DNA of 64,000 bases from Thermoplasmatota archaeon (GCA_023379355.1 JAMCUD010000110.1:1-64000), one strand, 5' to 3'. Positions 16,799 to 24,890 are shown, counted from the first letter of the stretch. Translations and numbers: made by a program. Notes: generated by a model from the letters alone, not told the origin.

Positions 16799-17994
16799 TG
16801 CAGATGAACCTGAAACCATTCAAGCCGGTATATTTTAAAATACCACTGGACAGGGCCGTCTCACCACCATTCGACACAATTTCCGAGGAACAGGAGAAGG
16901 ACCTACTGTCAAGGCCTGTAAACATATACCACCTGACATCACCAAACAGCCCGGATAAAGCAAGACAACAATTTGACAGCTGGGTCCGTGAAGGGGTGCT
17001 GTCATTTGCCGAAAAGGAGGTTATGATTGTACTTGTTCAGGATTTTCCCGGTTTCGGAAGGGCCCAGTCAAGGATCGGTGTTATAGGTATAGTGGAGAGT
17101 TCCAGTGAGAGGGATGATGTTCTGCCCCATGAAAAAACCTTTGAGCACTTCGTTGAAGAGAGAAAAAAACTGATGCTCCAGATTGAGTCCCAGGTGGAGC
17201 CGATTTTCCTCGTGACTGAGTCCCAGTCCTTTGATCGAGAATTGAGACAGGCCATAAAGGGAAAGATCCCATACAGTACCTTCGAAGAACCGGTTGGTGT
17301 CGTGAACCATGCCTACTGCATTGACCAGAGAGAGACCATTGAAAAGATTTCACTTTCAGTTTCGCAGGGCAGAGCGATTGTTGCGGATGGACATCATCGT
17401 CTCAAGGCTACTAAGGACATCTTCTCCTCAGGAAACAATAAGTCAGACTTCTGGAAGTATTCATTCTCATATGTCACCTCATATTACAATGAATCACTGC
17501 TGATTTCCGGAATACATCGGCTTGTGACGGGTAAAACCAACGGAACTGCCTTTATGGAAAACCTCAAAAGATATTTTGATGTTGAGATGATGAATTTGCC
17601 ATCACAGGCGGGAGAGATCCAGATATATGACGGTGATTACTATAAACTGACTCCCAGGGAGGCCATTTCAGGATCCCCGCCCGAGGTTGTAGACAACCTC
17701 ATACTTAGAAAGTGCCTGGGCCTGTCTGATTCTGAATTGGAAAAGGAGGTTTCGTACGCTTACAATATTGCCGAAGCCATTGAAGCTGTGGATTCCCATG
17801 GTGGTATAGCAATTCTTGTTCCCTCTTGGGACAAGAGTGAATTCCTTAACTTCCTGAAGAGAGGATGCCTTCTTCCGCAGAAATCTACATTCTTTTATCC
17901 AAAGGTCCCATCCGGGCTTGGCATATATTCAAGGAGGAATGAAGAGATAGATTTATCATCTCCAAGAAGGTTAGAGTCTCCAGACAGATGCTAA
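16798..17994 (+). CDS. DUF1015 family protein
   Basis: A 398-residue member of DUF1015, conserved in archaea and anaerobic bacteria, without an established reaction. Family marks are the N-terminal AVSPPFDTISEEQ region near residue 22, YHLTSPN, and the characteristic VADGHHRLKAT motif near 200. The histidine pair of that motif suggests a phosphotransfer or metal site. The ATG overlaps the endonuclease IV stop by one base. The end overlaps the following membrane gene by seven bases, so the three genes form one unit. Confidence 0.8.
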   Translation: MQMNLKPFKPVYFKIPLDRAVSPPFDTISEEQEKDLLSRPVNIYHLTSPNSPDKARQQFDSWVREGVLSFAEKEVMIVLVQDFPGFGRAQSRIGVIGIVESSSERDDVLPHEKTFEHFVEERKKLMLQIESQVEPIFLVTESQSFDRELRQAIKGKIPYSTFEEPVGVVNHAYCIDQRETIEKISLSVSQGRAIVADGHHRLKATKDIFSSGNNKSDFWKYSFSYVTSYYNESLLISGIHRLVTGKTNGTAFMENLKRYFDVEMMNLPSQAGEIQIYDGDYYKLTPREAISGSPPEVVDNLILRKCLGLSDSELEKEVSYAYNIAEAIEAVDSHGGIAILVPSWDKSEFLNFLKRGCLLPQKSTFFYPKVPSGLGIYSRRNEEIDLSSPRRLESPDRC

Positions 17995-18527
17995 TATCCT
18001 CCTCACTGATAGAGTCCTGGGAGACTCTAATCTACAGCACAATATTCCGTTACAAGTACGAATTCTTCTTCGGTTTCGTTGCAATATTTGTAGGCAGGAG
18101 AATATCAAGAATCATTCTGGGACACAGGTTCAAGAGGGGATCCATAATAACTTCCCCTCTTCTGTACTTTGCATTTTCAGGGGTATCCCTGTATGGGCTG
18201 GACACTCTGAGTTTATTGTACTGTTCCATAGCCTTCTTTTTTGGCTTACTCATATCAACAGTTTTCAAGCATGGCGTTGTGTTCATCAGGAAGAAGGGAG
18301 TGCTTTACTACAAAAGGTCGGCTTTGATCTCCCTTACATGGACTACGGCTTTTATTGTACGTGTTTACATTGAGATCTTCTATGATATAACCCAGGGGTT
18401 CATTTTATCAGTTCTCCTTATATTCCTCACTGGATTGATAATAGGAGAGGCATTCCAGATTGCGATCCAGAAACGGCTTTATGAAAGCTCAGTGAGCGAG
18501 ATTATGCCAACCATTCAGGAAAAATAA
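17988..18527 (+). CDS. Small membrane protein of unknown function
   Basis: Not recognised. The 179-residue protein has four or five membrane helices, a strongly basic loop after the first helix (GRRISRIILGHRFKRG) and another near residue 100 (RKKGVLYYKRS). The ATG lies inside the end of the DUF1015 gene, so it is probably translated with it. There are no catalytic or transport motifs. Confidence 0.65.
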   Translation: MLISSSLIESWETLIYSTIFRYKYEFFFGFVAIFVGRRISRIILGHRFKRGSIITSPLLYFAFSGVSLYGLDTLSLLYCSIAFFFGLLISTVFKHGVVFIRKKGVLYYKRSALISLTWTTAFIVRVYIEIFYDITQGFILSVLLIFLTGLIIGEAFQIAIQKRLYESSVSEIMPTIQEK

Positions 18528-18591
18528 ATCGATCAAAAATTGTAAATTTTCCGCTACGCAAAAATTAATAGAGACTATATTATTAAATTTC

Positions 18592-19308
18592 ATGGATTTC
18601 GTCCTCATTCCCGGAGCCTGGCTTGGAAGCTGGGTTTGGAACGATGTTGCTGATATTTTAAGAAGTAAAGGGCACAGGGTCTTCCCAATTACCTTAACCG
18701 GTATGGGCGACAGGATTCATCTGGCACGCCCTGATCTCAAGCATCAGGATGCTGTAGAGGATGTCCTGAATGTTATCAGATATGATGGAGTTAACCACCC
18801 GGTAATAGTAGGACACAGTTTTGCAGGGACCGTTGCAGCCAAGGTTGCTGATCTCAATCATGATTCTATTTCCGGCTTGATATTCCTTGATTCATCCATC
18901 CCCCAATACACTGAAGAAATGCAGGGTGGTGTGGATCAATGGAATGAAAAGGACAGAAACGAATTTCTTGATGATGTAAATAAGAAATGGGGCGGATATT
19001 ATGTTTTAACTGACGAGTTATTTTCAAAGATCGGAGGTGATTTTTCCCCAGAACAGAAGAGAATTTTCTATTCGAGAATAACTCCCCTTCCCTACAAGTA
19101 CATAGCAGATTCTATCCAGCTCAGCGCCAACTACCCCAGCATAAAGAAAGCCCATATTTTATGCACAGGAGGCGGTGATGATCCGGAAGAATTGATAAAG
19201 TTTGGTCTCTTTGGCCCACATAAAATAATAGTTTCCGGACACTGGCCTATGATTACGAAACCAGAAGAGACTGCGGCCGATCTGATATCTCTTGCAAGTT
19301 CATTCTAA
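18592..19308 (+). CDS. Alpha/beta-hydrolase (EstC/hydroxynitrile-lyase-like branch)
   Basis: A 238-residue alpha/beta-hydrolase. It opens directly with FVLIPGAWLGSWVW, the oxyanion region typical of the plant methylesterase/hydroxynitrile-lyase-like and bacterial EstC group. The nucleophile elbow is GHSFAG near residue 80, an acid follows in the last third, and the catalytic histidine sits in SGHWPM near 222. It probably hydrolyses a small ester. A/T-rich sequence with a TATA-like attattaaattt immediately precedes ATG 18592, consistent with a stand-alone leaderless gene. It ends 92 bp before tRNA-Thr. Confidence 0.82.
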   Translation: MDFVLIPGAWLGSWVWNDVADILRSKGHRVFPITLTGMGDRIHLARPDLKHQDAVEDVLNVIRYDGVNHPVIVGHSFAGTVAAKVADLNHDSISGLIFLDSSIPQYTEEMQGGVDQWNEKDRNEFLDDVNKKWGGYYVLTDELFSKIGGDFSPEQKRIFYSRITPLPYKYIADSIQLSANYPSIKKAHILCTGGGDDPEELIKFGLFGPHKIIVSGHWPMITKPEETAADLISLASSF

Positions 19309-19399
19309 CCTCAAATTGTAGATTTTGAGATCTTTGTCTTGCCCTCATTATTCCTGCGAGTATTTTTATTCTCTTTTTCATTCAGAATACGAAATATGT

Positions 19400-19471
19400 G
19401 CCACTGTGGCTTAGGGGTATAGCGGCTGATTCGTAATCAGCAGGTCGGGGGTTCAAATCCCCTCAGTGGCT
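19400..19471 (+). tRNA. tRNA-Thr (anticodon CGT)
   Basis: A full cloverleaf can be drawn: acceptor GCCACTG with CAGTGGC, anticodon stem GCTGA/TCAGC with loop TTCGTAA (anticodon CGT, reading ACG), and T arm GGGG-GTTCAAAT-CCCC. The discriminator is T, as in archaeal tRNA-Thr. CCA is not encoded. A run of T (tcttttctta) follows. Decayed copies of its 3' half lie downstream (24029-24062 and perhaps further), so the gene probably served as an integration site. Confidence 0.95.
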
Positions 19472-19936
19472 CTTTTCTTACTTTCAGAAACCACATTCAT
19501 TGAAAACAATCCAATTTGCAATGAAATTTATTGTATATTTTACTTAAAATTCAGCTGACCCTTAAAACATTGCTGAAGCAGATAGTTGCGAACCCCGATC
19601 TGAGAGAGAGGTTCCAGATGGGATTGACGAAGAATAAAAAATAGCTGTATTGTTGCTTATTCTAGGTCATTGAAAATACTTCTTGAATTATTTTTGTTTG
19701 TTCATCCAAAAAAACTTTAACAGTGGTTCTAGAATTTCTTAAGCATTTGAGTACATTAGCTGATCTTTAAACCATGAGTATCGACTTAATGTGCTTATAT
19801 AGGACCACTATTACAGGATAATAATCCTTTGAGTAACCTTAAAAGGCCTAACGATGCTGATTTTCATTCTCTGAGACCTCCGTATCCAATGTGGGAAGAA
19901 TTTTTCCTAACTGTTTCCACTTTAACTGCAATTTTG
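19472..19936. other. Intergenic region after tRNA-Thr with a possible gene remnant
   Basis: No intact gene. Bases of roughly 19553-19643 read as a protein-like stretch (LTLKTLLKQIVANPDLRERF, then a lysine-rich end and a stop) without a start codon, perhaps the tail of a decayed gene. At 19816-19827 the sequence GGATAATAATCC contains the same nine bases (GGATAATAA) as one arm of the operator at 22710-22730. The region directly follows the tRNA, where integrative elements insert. Confidence 0.4.
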
Positions 19937-21193
19937 TTACTTAGTTACGTTACCAAGGACTTGATGATTAATCCTGCAGGCAATCATAACGATTCCACCT
20001 GAAACAGCCATCAGTAGTGCGACACCTATAAACACGGATCTAATATTCAACGCGCTTGCCAATATTCCCACAAAGATAGCGCCGAACCCATAGCCGGAAT
20101 CTCGCCAGAGCCTGTAGATACCAAGTCTTGTGCCCCTTTCAGATGGTTTGACTTTGTCGTTTACCGAAGCAATGAGAACAGGATACAGAAACGCCATTCC
20201 GAGACCTGAAAGAAAACTCAGCAAGGCAATAATTAGAATTCCATGAAAGAAAACGAAACCTACCATGGCAGTTGAATCAATCCAGAAACCTGTAATTATA
20301 AGCACATTGCGGCCAATATGATCCGACAGTCTTCCCGTTATAATCTGGAGCACCCCCCACGTCATCTGATAAATTCCAACCAAAACAGCTGCAGTAAACA
20401 GGCTGAAGTGAAGTGAAAGAAGGTACAATGGCATGAGTCCCCAGAATACAACATCCACGAATTTCTCAACGAGACCGGCCTGTGAATAAGAAAAGAGGAG
20501 CCTGTTTGACCATGATGTATCTGTAAACATCTTCATGAATGAAACTGAACTACCCGGTTGGTTTATCCCTACGTCTTCTGATCTGGCAAAGCCTACAGTT
20601 TCCCTTATTGTAAGTGCAGTTGTTCCTATTGCCACAATTACGATCACGATTCCGAACAGGAATGACGCTCCCCTTAACCCATATGACGCAGCCATATAGC
20701 CCGTAATGACTCCCGCCGTAGCCTGACCTATGTAGCCAGCTGCCTCGTTCAGCCCAACAGTAAGGCCTCGGGATGTGCTTCTGCTCAGATCCAGTCCGGC
20801 GGTTACTGTCATAGTCCATGCGAATGCCTGATTAACGCCTACCCCGATATTGGCAAGTACAATCATATTCCAGCTTGTTGAGAAGTAGAATATGAAAGGA
20901 ACTGGAATAGCGACCAGCCAACCTATAAGCAGCAGTTTCTTTCTTCCAATGTCATCTGATATTTTTCCGGAAACGAGATTGAGTACACTCTTTGTGAAGC
21001 CAAAAGCCGCCAGAAATGAGAGTATGTATAAATAAGATGAAATATGATAAATGTCCTTAGCCATTGCTGGGACGAGAACACGCTCTATACCCAGAAACCA
21101 CCCAATGAAAAGGGTCAGTAACAGGAGGATAATGTACTGTGTACCGTCATGTGTTAATCTTTCTGATTGGGCACCGTTTTTTGTGTATGTCAA
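19937..21193 (-). CDS. Major facilitator superfamily transporter
   Basis: A 418-residue, twelve-helix MFS carrier. The signature loop after helix 2 reads SGKISDDIGRKKLLL, and its repeat after helix 8 reads TGRLSDHIGRNVLII, both well conserved. A TTG start at 21193 has a GGATGAT ribosome-site-like sequence about nine bases upstream; the next methionine is too far inside the first helix. It is the third gene of a leftward unit behind a metallo-beta-lactamase protein and a TrmB-type regulator. It may therefore move the substrate or product of that enzyme, perhaps a sulfur compound, which is inference from context. Confidence 0.85.
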   Translation of the reverse strand: MTYTKNGAQSERLTHDGTQYIILLLLTLFIGWFLGIERVLVPAMAKDIYHISSYLYILSFLAAFGFTKSVLNLVSGKISDDIGRKKLLLIGWLVAIPVPFIFYFSTSWNMIVLANIGVGVNQAFAWTMTVTAGLDLSRSTSRGLTVGLNEAAGYIGQATAGVITGYMAASYGLRGASFLFGIVIVIVAIGTTALTIRETVGFARSEDVGINQPGSSVSFMKMFTDTSWSNRLLFSYSQAGLVEKFVDVVFWGLMPLYLLSLHFSLFTAAVLVGIYQMTWGVLQIITGRLSDHIGRNVLIITGFWIDSTAMVGFVFFHGILIIALLSFLSGLGMAFLYPVLIASVNDKVKPSERGTRLGIYRLWRDSGYGFGAIFVGILASALNIRSVFIGVALLMAVSGGIVMIACRINHQVLGNVTK

Positions 21194-21205
21194 TATGAAT
21201 CATCC

Positions 21206-21961
21206 TTAGGGGCATGCAGGCCGGGATTTGTCCCATATCATTTCGAAATGTTCTCCGGACTGCAAAACGCAATTACTGCATGGTTCCACTATTCCATATA
21301 TCTCATGGTCTTTCTCCATAGATATCATAAATGAGGTTTCATCGTCAAAAACATAGTACCTTGAATTCAACCTGTCATATATTCTTGAGAATGGTATGAG
21401 ATCATCTGGAATTTCTTTTGCTTCGCTGGAGGAAAATATCATTTTCAACTGAACATCCGTCCTAGATTTGATTATTTCATGCAATTTACTGTCGACTGTT
21501 CTGATACCCGGGTCCATCACATAAATTGAACGCCGTGCTTTTTTTATCATGGTCTGGAGGTAAGACTGTACCTTACTGGAACCAACTATGTTCCAGGACA
21601 CCTTGAGATCACCCGATCTGATTACATTCCTCCTGACAACTGACAGGTAATTGGTTATGTGTCCCTCAATCCCATCGATCCTGGATCTGACCTCATCACA
21701 AAGGATACCAATAACAATGTCCGGTTCAGCGATTGAAAACAAGGAAGGACTGCTTGATACCCTCTGTACCAGATTAAGTTGGATCAATCTCTCCAAAACT
21801 GCGTATACTTTTGTATAAGGAATCTCAGTTGTTTGGGAAAGCCCTCTTGCCGTCATTCCTCCGCAGGATAGGGTGAGAAATAACTCAGCCTCATAGTGTG
21901 TAAGCCCAAGATATTCGAGCTCATCCAATATTTTGGAACGTGCATCTGCATTATCTTCCAT
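21206..21961 (-). CDS. TrmB-family transcriptional regulator
   Basis: A 251-residue regulator with an N-terminal winged helix (YLGLTHYEAELFLTL, recognition region IPYTKVYAVLERLI), a linker, and a phospholipase D-like sensor domain (RRSIYVMDPGIRT). The C terminus has two cysteines spaced CSNC. I chose ATG 21961 because it places the helix-turn-helix at the same distance from the N terminus as in the other TrmB-type protein here. TTG 21985, overlapping the upstream stop, is an alternative with a fair ribosome site. Lying between the MBL and MFS genes, it most likely controls this operon through the palindrome at 22710-22730. The cysteine pair could allow redox or sulfur sensing, which is speculation. 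Confidence 0.82.
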   Translation of the reverse strand: MEDNADARSKILDELEYLGLTHYEAELFLTLSCGGMTARGLSQTTEIPYTKVYAVLERLIQLNLVQRVSSSPSLFSIAEPDIVIGILCDEVRSRIDGIEGHITNYLSVVRRNVIRSGDLKVSWNIVGSSKVQSYLQTMIKKARRSIYVMDPGIRTVDSKLHEIIKSRTDVQLKMIFSSSEAKEIPDDLIPFSRIYDRLNSRYYVFDDETSFMISMEKDHEIYGIVEPCSNCVLQSGEHFEMIWDKSRPACP

Positions 21962-21971
21962 GTCTGACGTC

Positions 21972-22703
21972 TTAATTTGCCCCAATGTTTATCTCCCTTA
22001 TCTTTTCCTTTTCAGGTAAGGGTTGAAGTTGTATTTCTCCAATTTTTTTTCTGAAATCACTGTATGAGTCCGTCTGAAGGAGAGGATTGCAGAGCCGTTC
22101 ATACCCAAGTGTCGAAGAGGCTTTTGGGCTCATTTCAGCACCGCAGGCGGAGCCTGAATAGTGTGCAGGCATCAATTCAACAAAGTCCGGCAGACGCAAT
22201 ATTTTTTCCGTTATGCTTTCGTATAATTCATACGAGGTATCCATTCCAGAAATGTCTGATCTTCCCACATCGCCAACAAATAGCGTGTCTCCCGTGAAGA
22301 TTGTTGAGGGAGTTTCAGGATTTCTTTTATCATCGTAATACACCAAGGATATGCTCTCCTGTGTGTGCCCTGGTGTGTGTAATACCTCAATCCGTGCATT
22401 TCCTATTTTCATGGTATTTCCTTCCTTCAGTGGGAGGAAACCAAATCTCACCTTTGCATCTTCAAACATATAAATGGGAGCACCTGTAACTGTATTTAAT
22501 TTCTTAGCACCGGAGATATGGTCGGCGTGAATGTGAGTCTCTATTATACCCTCTATCTTCAGTGCCATAGAACCGGCCATCTTAATGTATGAATTCACTT
22601 CATCTTTAGGATCGATTACAAATGCTTTTCCGGAACTGGGGCATCCGACGATGTATGAAGCACACGAGCGTTCCTCATTCAAGATCTGTCTTACAAGTGG
22701 CAT
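21972..22703 (-). CDS. MBL-fold hydrolase, persulfide dioxygenase/glyoxalase II-like
   Basis: A 243-residue metallo-beta-lactamase-fold protein with intact metal ligands: THIHADH (His57, His59, Asp61, His62), HTPGH (His113), TGDTLF (Asp139) and PAHYSGS (His181). The tail motif GSACG followed by PSSTLGYER-like sequence (here KASSTLGYER) is typical of ETHE1/persulfide dioxygenase relatives. Those oxidise glutathione or other persulfides to sulfite using iron. Glyoxalase II activity is the alternative. No rhodanese domain is attached. The gene heads the unit MBL-TrmB-MFS and begins seven bases from a perfect palindrome that covers its promoter. Confidence 0.83.
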   Translation of the reverse strand: MPLVRQILNEERSCASYIVGCPSSGKAFVIDPKDEVNSYIKMAGSMALKIEGIIETHIHADHISGAKKLNTVTGAPIYMFEDAKVRFGFLPLKEGNTMKIGNARIEVLHTPGHTQESISLVYYDDKRNPETPSTIFTGDTLFVGDVGRSDISGMDTSYELYESITEKILRLPDFVELMPAHYSGSACGAEMSPKASSTLGYERLCNPLLQTDSYSDFRKKIGEIQLQPLPEKEKIREINIGAN

Positions 22704-22709
22704 AAAAGA

Positions 22710-22730
22710 TTATTATCCAGAGGATAATAA
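22710..22730. promoter_or_regulatory. Perfect 9-3-9 palindrome, operator of the MBL-TrmB-MFS unit
   Basis: TTATTATCC (22710-22718), AGA, then GGATAATAA (22722-22730): both arms match perfectly. On the minus strand the site overlaps a TATA-like ctttattat about 25 nt before the MBL start at 22703, so a bound protein would block the promoter. The TrmB-type protein of the same unit is the obvious candidate. Confidence 0.65.
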
Positions 22731-23119
22731 AGATTATGAATAGCTTCAACTGTGTAAGGGTAACTTCAATCCAAGAAGCACCAAACTCATCCAAGCACCT
22801 TTTCCTTGCTGGCTAATGGGCTTTTTTCACAGCATGGTATTTTTCAATGGGTCTGTACAGCACTGGATTGAATGAATATAACGGTGGACAAATTCTAAGC
22901 CTGTTTTAACGCAATATTCTCACTAAGGCCAAGTGGGGGAGATGTGGAAAATTAATTTATATTCGACAATACCCACGAATCCAAGGAAGTAAATTCAGCG
23001 ACGAATTTGTATAAATTTATGTGTTTTTTATAATCATTCCATGGAAGTTTCTTGAAATCGTCAGCGATATATCGACAGCATTATATAGGAAACTATAATA
23101 CTCTGATAAGGTGAAAAAA
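22731..23119. other. Intergenic region with possible decayed coding sequence
   Basis: No intact gene. Read leftward from about 22890 to 22740, one frame gives protein-like sequence with an internal stop (NPVLYRPIEKYHAVKKAH, stop, then PARKRCLDEFG). It may be the tail of a lost gene or transposase; I could not identify it. The right end (near 23085-23110) holds the A/T-rich promoter and AAGGTGA ribosome site of the cysteine-rich operon. Confidence 0.35.
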
Positions 23120-23329
23120 ATGTATGGAATGAATAAAAACAGGTGTGGATGCGACAACGAATACATGGAAACCAGAATGTCTGGATGTGGCCAGATGTTT
23201 CGGAACAAATCGGAAAAGGATGTTGCTGAAGACCTTCAGGACTACAAGGAACAGTTGGAGAATGAAATATCTTTGTTAGAGAGGAAACTGACAAGGATCA
23301 AGTCGCACAAAAACGAGAATGTGGAGTAA
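23120..23329 (+). CDS. Small cysteine-rich coiled-coil protein (DUF5320-like)
   Basis: A 69-residue protein. The first third is Met/Gly/Asn-rich with three cysteines (Cys9, Cys11, Cys23). The rest is a highly charged heptad-type coiled coil (EDLQDYKEQLENEISLLE). This build matches the DUF5320 type found beside PadR regulators and metal-cofactor genes in archaea and anaerobic bacteria, and its function is unknown. ATG 23120 is chosen over GTG 23111 because that GTG is part of the AAGGTGA ribosome site. It is the first gene of a three-gene operon. Confidence 0.7.
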   Translation: MYGMNKNRCGCDNEYMETRMSGCGQMFRNKSEKDVAEDLQDYKEQLENEISLLERKLTRIKSHKNENVE

Positions 23330-23363
23330 ACTTAACTCCACAAAAATTGAGAGGTGATTGGGA

Positions 23364-23594
23364 ATGTTGAAATGTGCTGACTGTGGCGATGCTGTAATGC
23401 CAGGTAAGGAGTTTCCGTTTGAAATAGACGGAGTAGTAAGAGTATACGGTTGTGAACTCTGTGCACTGCATCATGCAAAAGTTCTTGAGATAGAAAAAAT
23501 AGAGAAACTGTATGAAACAATTGCGGCAAAGAGGGAAGAATTGAAAGAAATTGAAATTCAGAAGGAACTACTAAGAAAGGAGGTTGGAAAGTAA
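23364..23594 (+). CDS. Zinc-ribbon-like protein with coiled-coil tail
   Basis: A 76-residue protein with two CxxC pairs (Cys4/Cys7 and Cys30/Cys33) followed by a His pair, which looks like a treble-clef or zinc-ribbon metal site. An alpha-helical, Glu/Lys-rich tail follows that would form a coiled coil. ATG 23364 has GAGGTGA six bases upstream; the open frame begins at a TTG before it. It sits between the DUF5320-like gene and a PadR regulator. The similar coiled coils of the two small proteins suggest that they pair with each other. Confidence 0.7.
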   Translation: MLKCADCGDAVMPGKEFPFEIDGVVRVYGCELCALHHAKVLEIEKIEKLYETIAAKREELKEIEIQKELLRKEVGK

Positions 23595-23951
23595 GTGGAT
23601 AAAAATTGCTCCTGTAGATGCGGACCCTTCAAAGTGAGTCTTATCCCGCCAGGAGTACTCAAGCCTTTGATACTTAAAATTATTGAAGATAAACCCATGC
23701 ATGGATATGAAATAATGAATGACATTTCCCTGCGCACACAAGGTTACTGGAGACCGACCGCTGGCTCTATATATCCCGCTCTTGGCTCACTGGAAAATGA
23801 GGGATATATACAAAGGCGTGAAATAATGCAGGGAGAGCGGGCAAGACAGATGTATACTATTACAGATCTTGGAAGAGAAGCCATAAAAGATATGGCTCAG
23901 TTTTCCGAGAGCTGGAAGAATGGACTCAATAAACTCATAGGGTTATTGTAA
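23595..23951 (+). CDS. PadR-family transcriptional regulator with N-terminal CxCxC
   Basis: A 118-residue PadR winged-helix repressor: helices around LKPLILKIIEDKPMHGYEI, the recognition region YWRPTAGSIYPALGSLE, and the wing RQMYTITDLG. Unusually the N terminus carries Cys5, Cys7 and Cys9, a likely metal or redox site. PadR proteins bind inverted repeats at their own promoters and release on ligand binding. The GTG at 23595 directly follows the stop of the zinc-ribbon gene, with AAGGAGGTT about ten bases upstream. All three products of this unit are cysteine-rich, so metal or thiol sensing is the natural hypothesis. Confidence 0.82.
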   Translation: MDKNCSCRCGPFKVSLIPPGVLKPLILKIIEDKPMHGYEIMNDISLRTQGYWRPTAGSIYPALGSLENEGYIQRREIMQGERARQMYTITDLGREAIKDMAQFSESWKNGLNKLIGLL

Positions 23952-24028
23952 TAGACGCTGGCGAAGAGAATGTCACACTCAACGTTGGTCTGTGCTTTAT
24001 GAGAACCCTTCTTTTCCCTCTCTCTTAG

Positions 24029-24062
24029 TCAGCAGGTCGCGTGTTCGATATATCCAGTGGCT
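24029..24062 (+). repeat. Decayed copy of the 3' half of tRNA-Thr (candidate att site)
   Basis: TCAGCAGGTCG (24029-24039) is identical to 19437-19447 of tRNA-Thr, and AGTGGCT (24056-24062) is identical to its last seven bases (19465-19471). The gap is 16 nt here against 17 nt in the tRNA. The T arm between has drifted, keeping GTTC. A 3'-terminal tRNA fragment downstream of an intact copy in the same orientation is the footprint of an element that integrated into the tRNA. Confidence 0.6.
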
Positions 24063-24189
24063 TCCTCCTATCGGCTTTCTTCATAGAATTCCATGATCTT
24101 GTTATGTTTAACCAAAGTTCGAGTTCGCCAGCAGCGAATTACCCTGAACCGAAATACTTGATAAATAACATTACAATTACTTACCCTTA

Positions 24190-24453
24190 ATGGCAAAAGA
24201 GACAATCCACATCCGAATTGATGAAGAGACCTCCAAGTTCATCAATCGAATGCTTAGATCAGGTCTTTTCAGGACAAAGAGTGATGCACTCAGGTATATT
24301 CTGTCAGCGGGAATAACTTCTGCTTCGAACTTTCCAGATGTCTCAGAGAAAGTTGAGAGGCTTAAGTCAATGGAGAAAACTACTGAAAGACCGTCAAACG
24401 AATTGTCAGGGAGCCTAAAAGAAATTCTGGTTAACAGGGACAGGTTCAATTGA
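24190..24453 (+). CDS. Ribbon-helix-helix antitoxin (VapB/CopG-like)
   Basis: An 87-residue protein. The first 45 residues form a ribbon-helix-helix DNA-binding unit (ETIHIRIDEETSKFINRML, then TKSDALRYIL). The rest is a flexible, charged tail suited to wrapping a toxin. Its stop overlaps the TTG start of a PIN-domain gene by four bases, so it is almost certainly the antitoxin and autorepressor of that pair. A/T-rich sequence upstream (tacttgataaataac) can serve as promoter. Confidence 0.8.
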   Translation: MAKETIHIRIDEETSKFINRMLRSGLFRTKSDALRYILSAGITSASNFPDVSEKVERLKSMEKTTERPSNELSGSLKEILVNRDRFN

Positions 24454-24890
24454 AATATGTTGACACGAGCGTAATTGTCTCTGCCCTTGATCCGGAGGAA
24501 CCATCCACCAATAGTTCGTTCGAAGTGCTCCAGAAGCCCGGAAAGGTAGTTTCTGAGCTAGTGATCACTGAACTAAGTTCAGTTCTGCCGAGAAATAAGA
24601 ATTTTGTGACTCTCATGGATGAACTTTCTGGAGACAGAGCATCCAGCTTATACGCCGTGATACTATATATTATCCAGACGTTTGATCTTCTGTTTCTTCC
24701 AGTGCAACAAACTCAGGTTGAAATGCCTATTGGGCATTACAGCAACATCATGTCGTTCACTGTTGAACTCTCAAGAGATATTCCGATGAGGACACTGGAT
24801 TTACTTCACCTCTCTTACGTGCACGCAATAATGGAGTCAACAAAAGCGGACATTGAACTAATAACTAGAGACAGGGAATTTGAAATTTAA
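24450..24890 (+). CDS. PIN-domain ribonuclease toxin (VapC-like)
   Basis: A 146-residue PIN domain. The acidic residues expected for the metal site can be placed: Asp4 in YVDTSVI, the Glu of VITELSS, the Asp of RTLDLLHL, and the Asp of ITRDREF at the end. VapC toxins cut structured RNA such as tRNA or rRNA until bound by the antitoxin. TTG 24450 is chosen because it overlaps the antitoxin stop and places YVDTS at the N terminus. The pair lies just after a tRNA-derived scar, in an otherwise gene-poor accessory stretch. Confidence 0.82.
   Translation: MKYVDTSVIVSALDPEEPSTNSSFEVLQKPGKVVSELVITELSSVLPRNKNFVTLMDELSGDRASSLYAVILYIIQTFDLLFLPVQQTQVEMPIGHYSNIMSFTVELSRDIPMRTLDLLHLSYVHAIMESTKADIELITRDREFEI

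Noticed and set aside
22731..23119. Insertion-sequence remnant upstream of the cysteine-rich operon
   Set aside because: A protein-like reading exists on the minus strand, but I found no terminal repeats or transposase motif, so it is listed only as an intergenic note.
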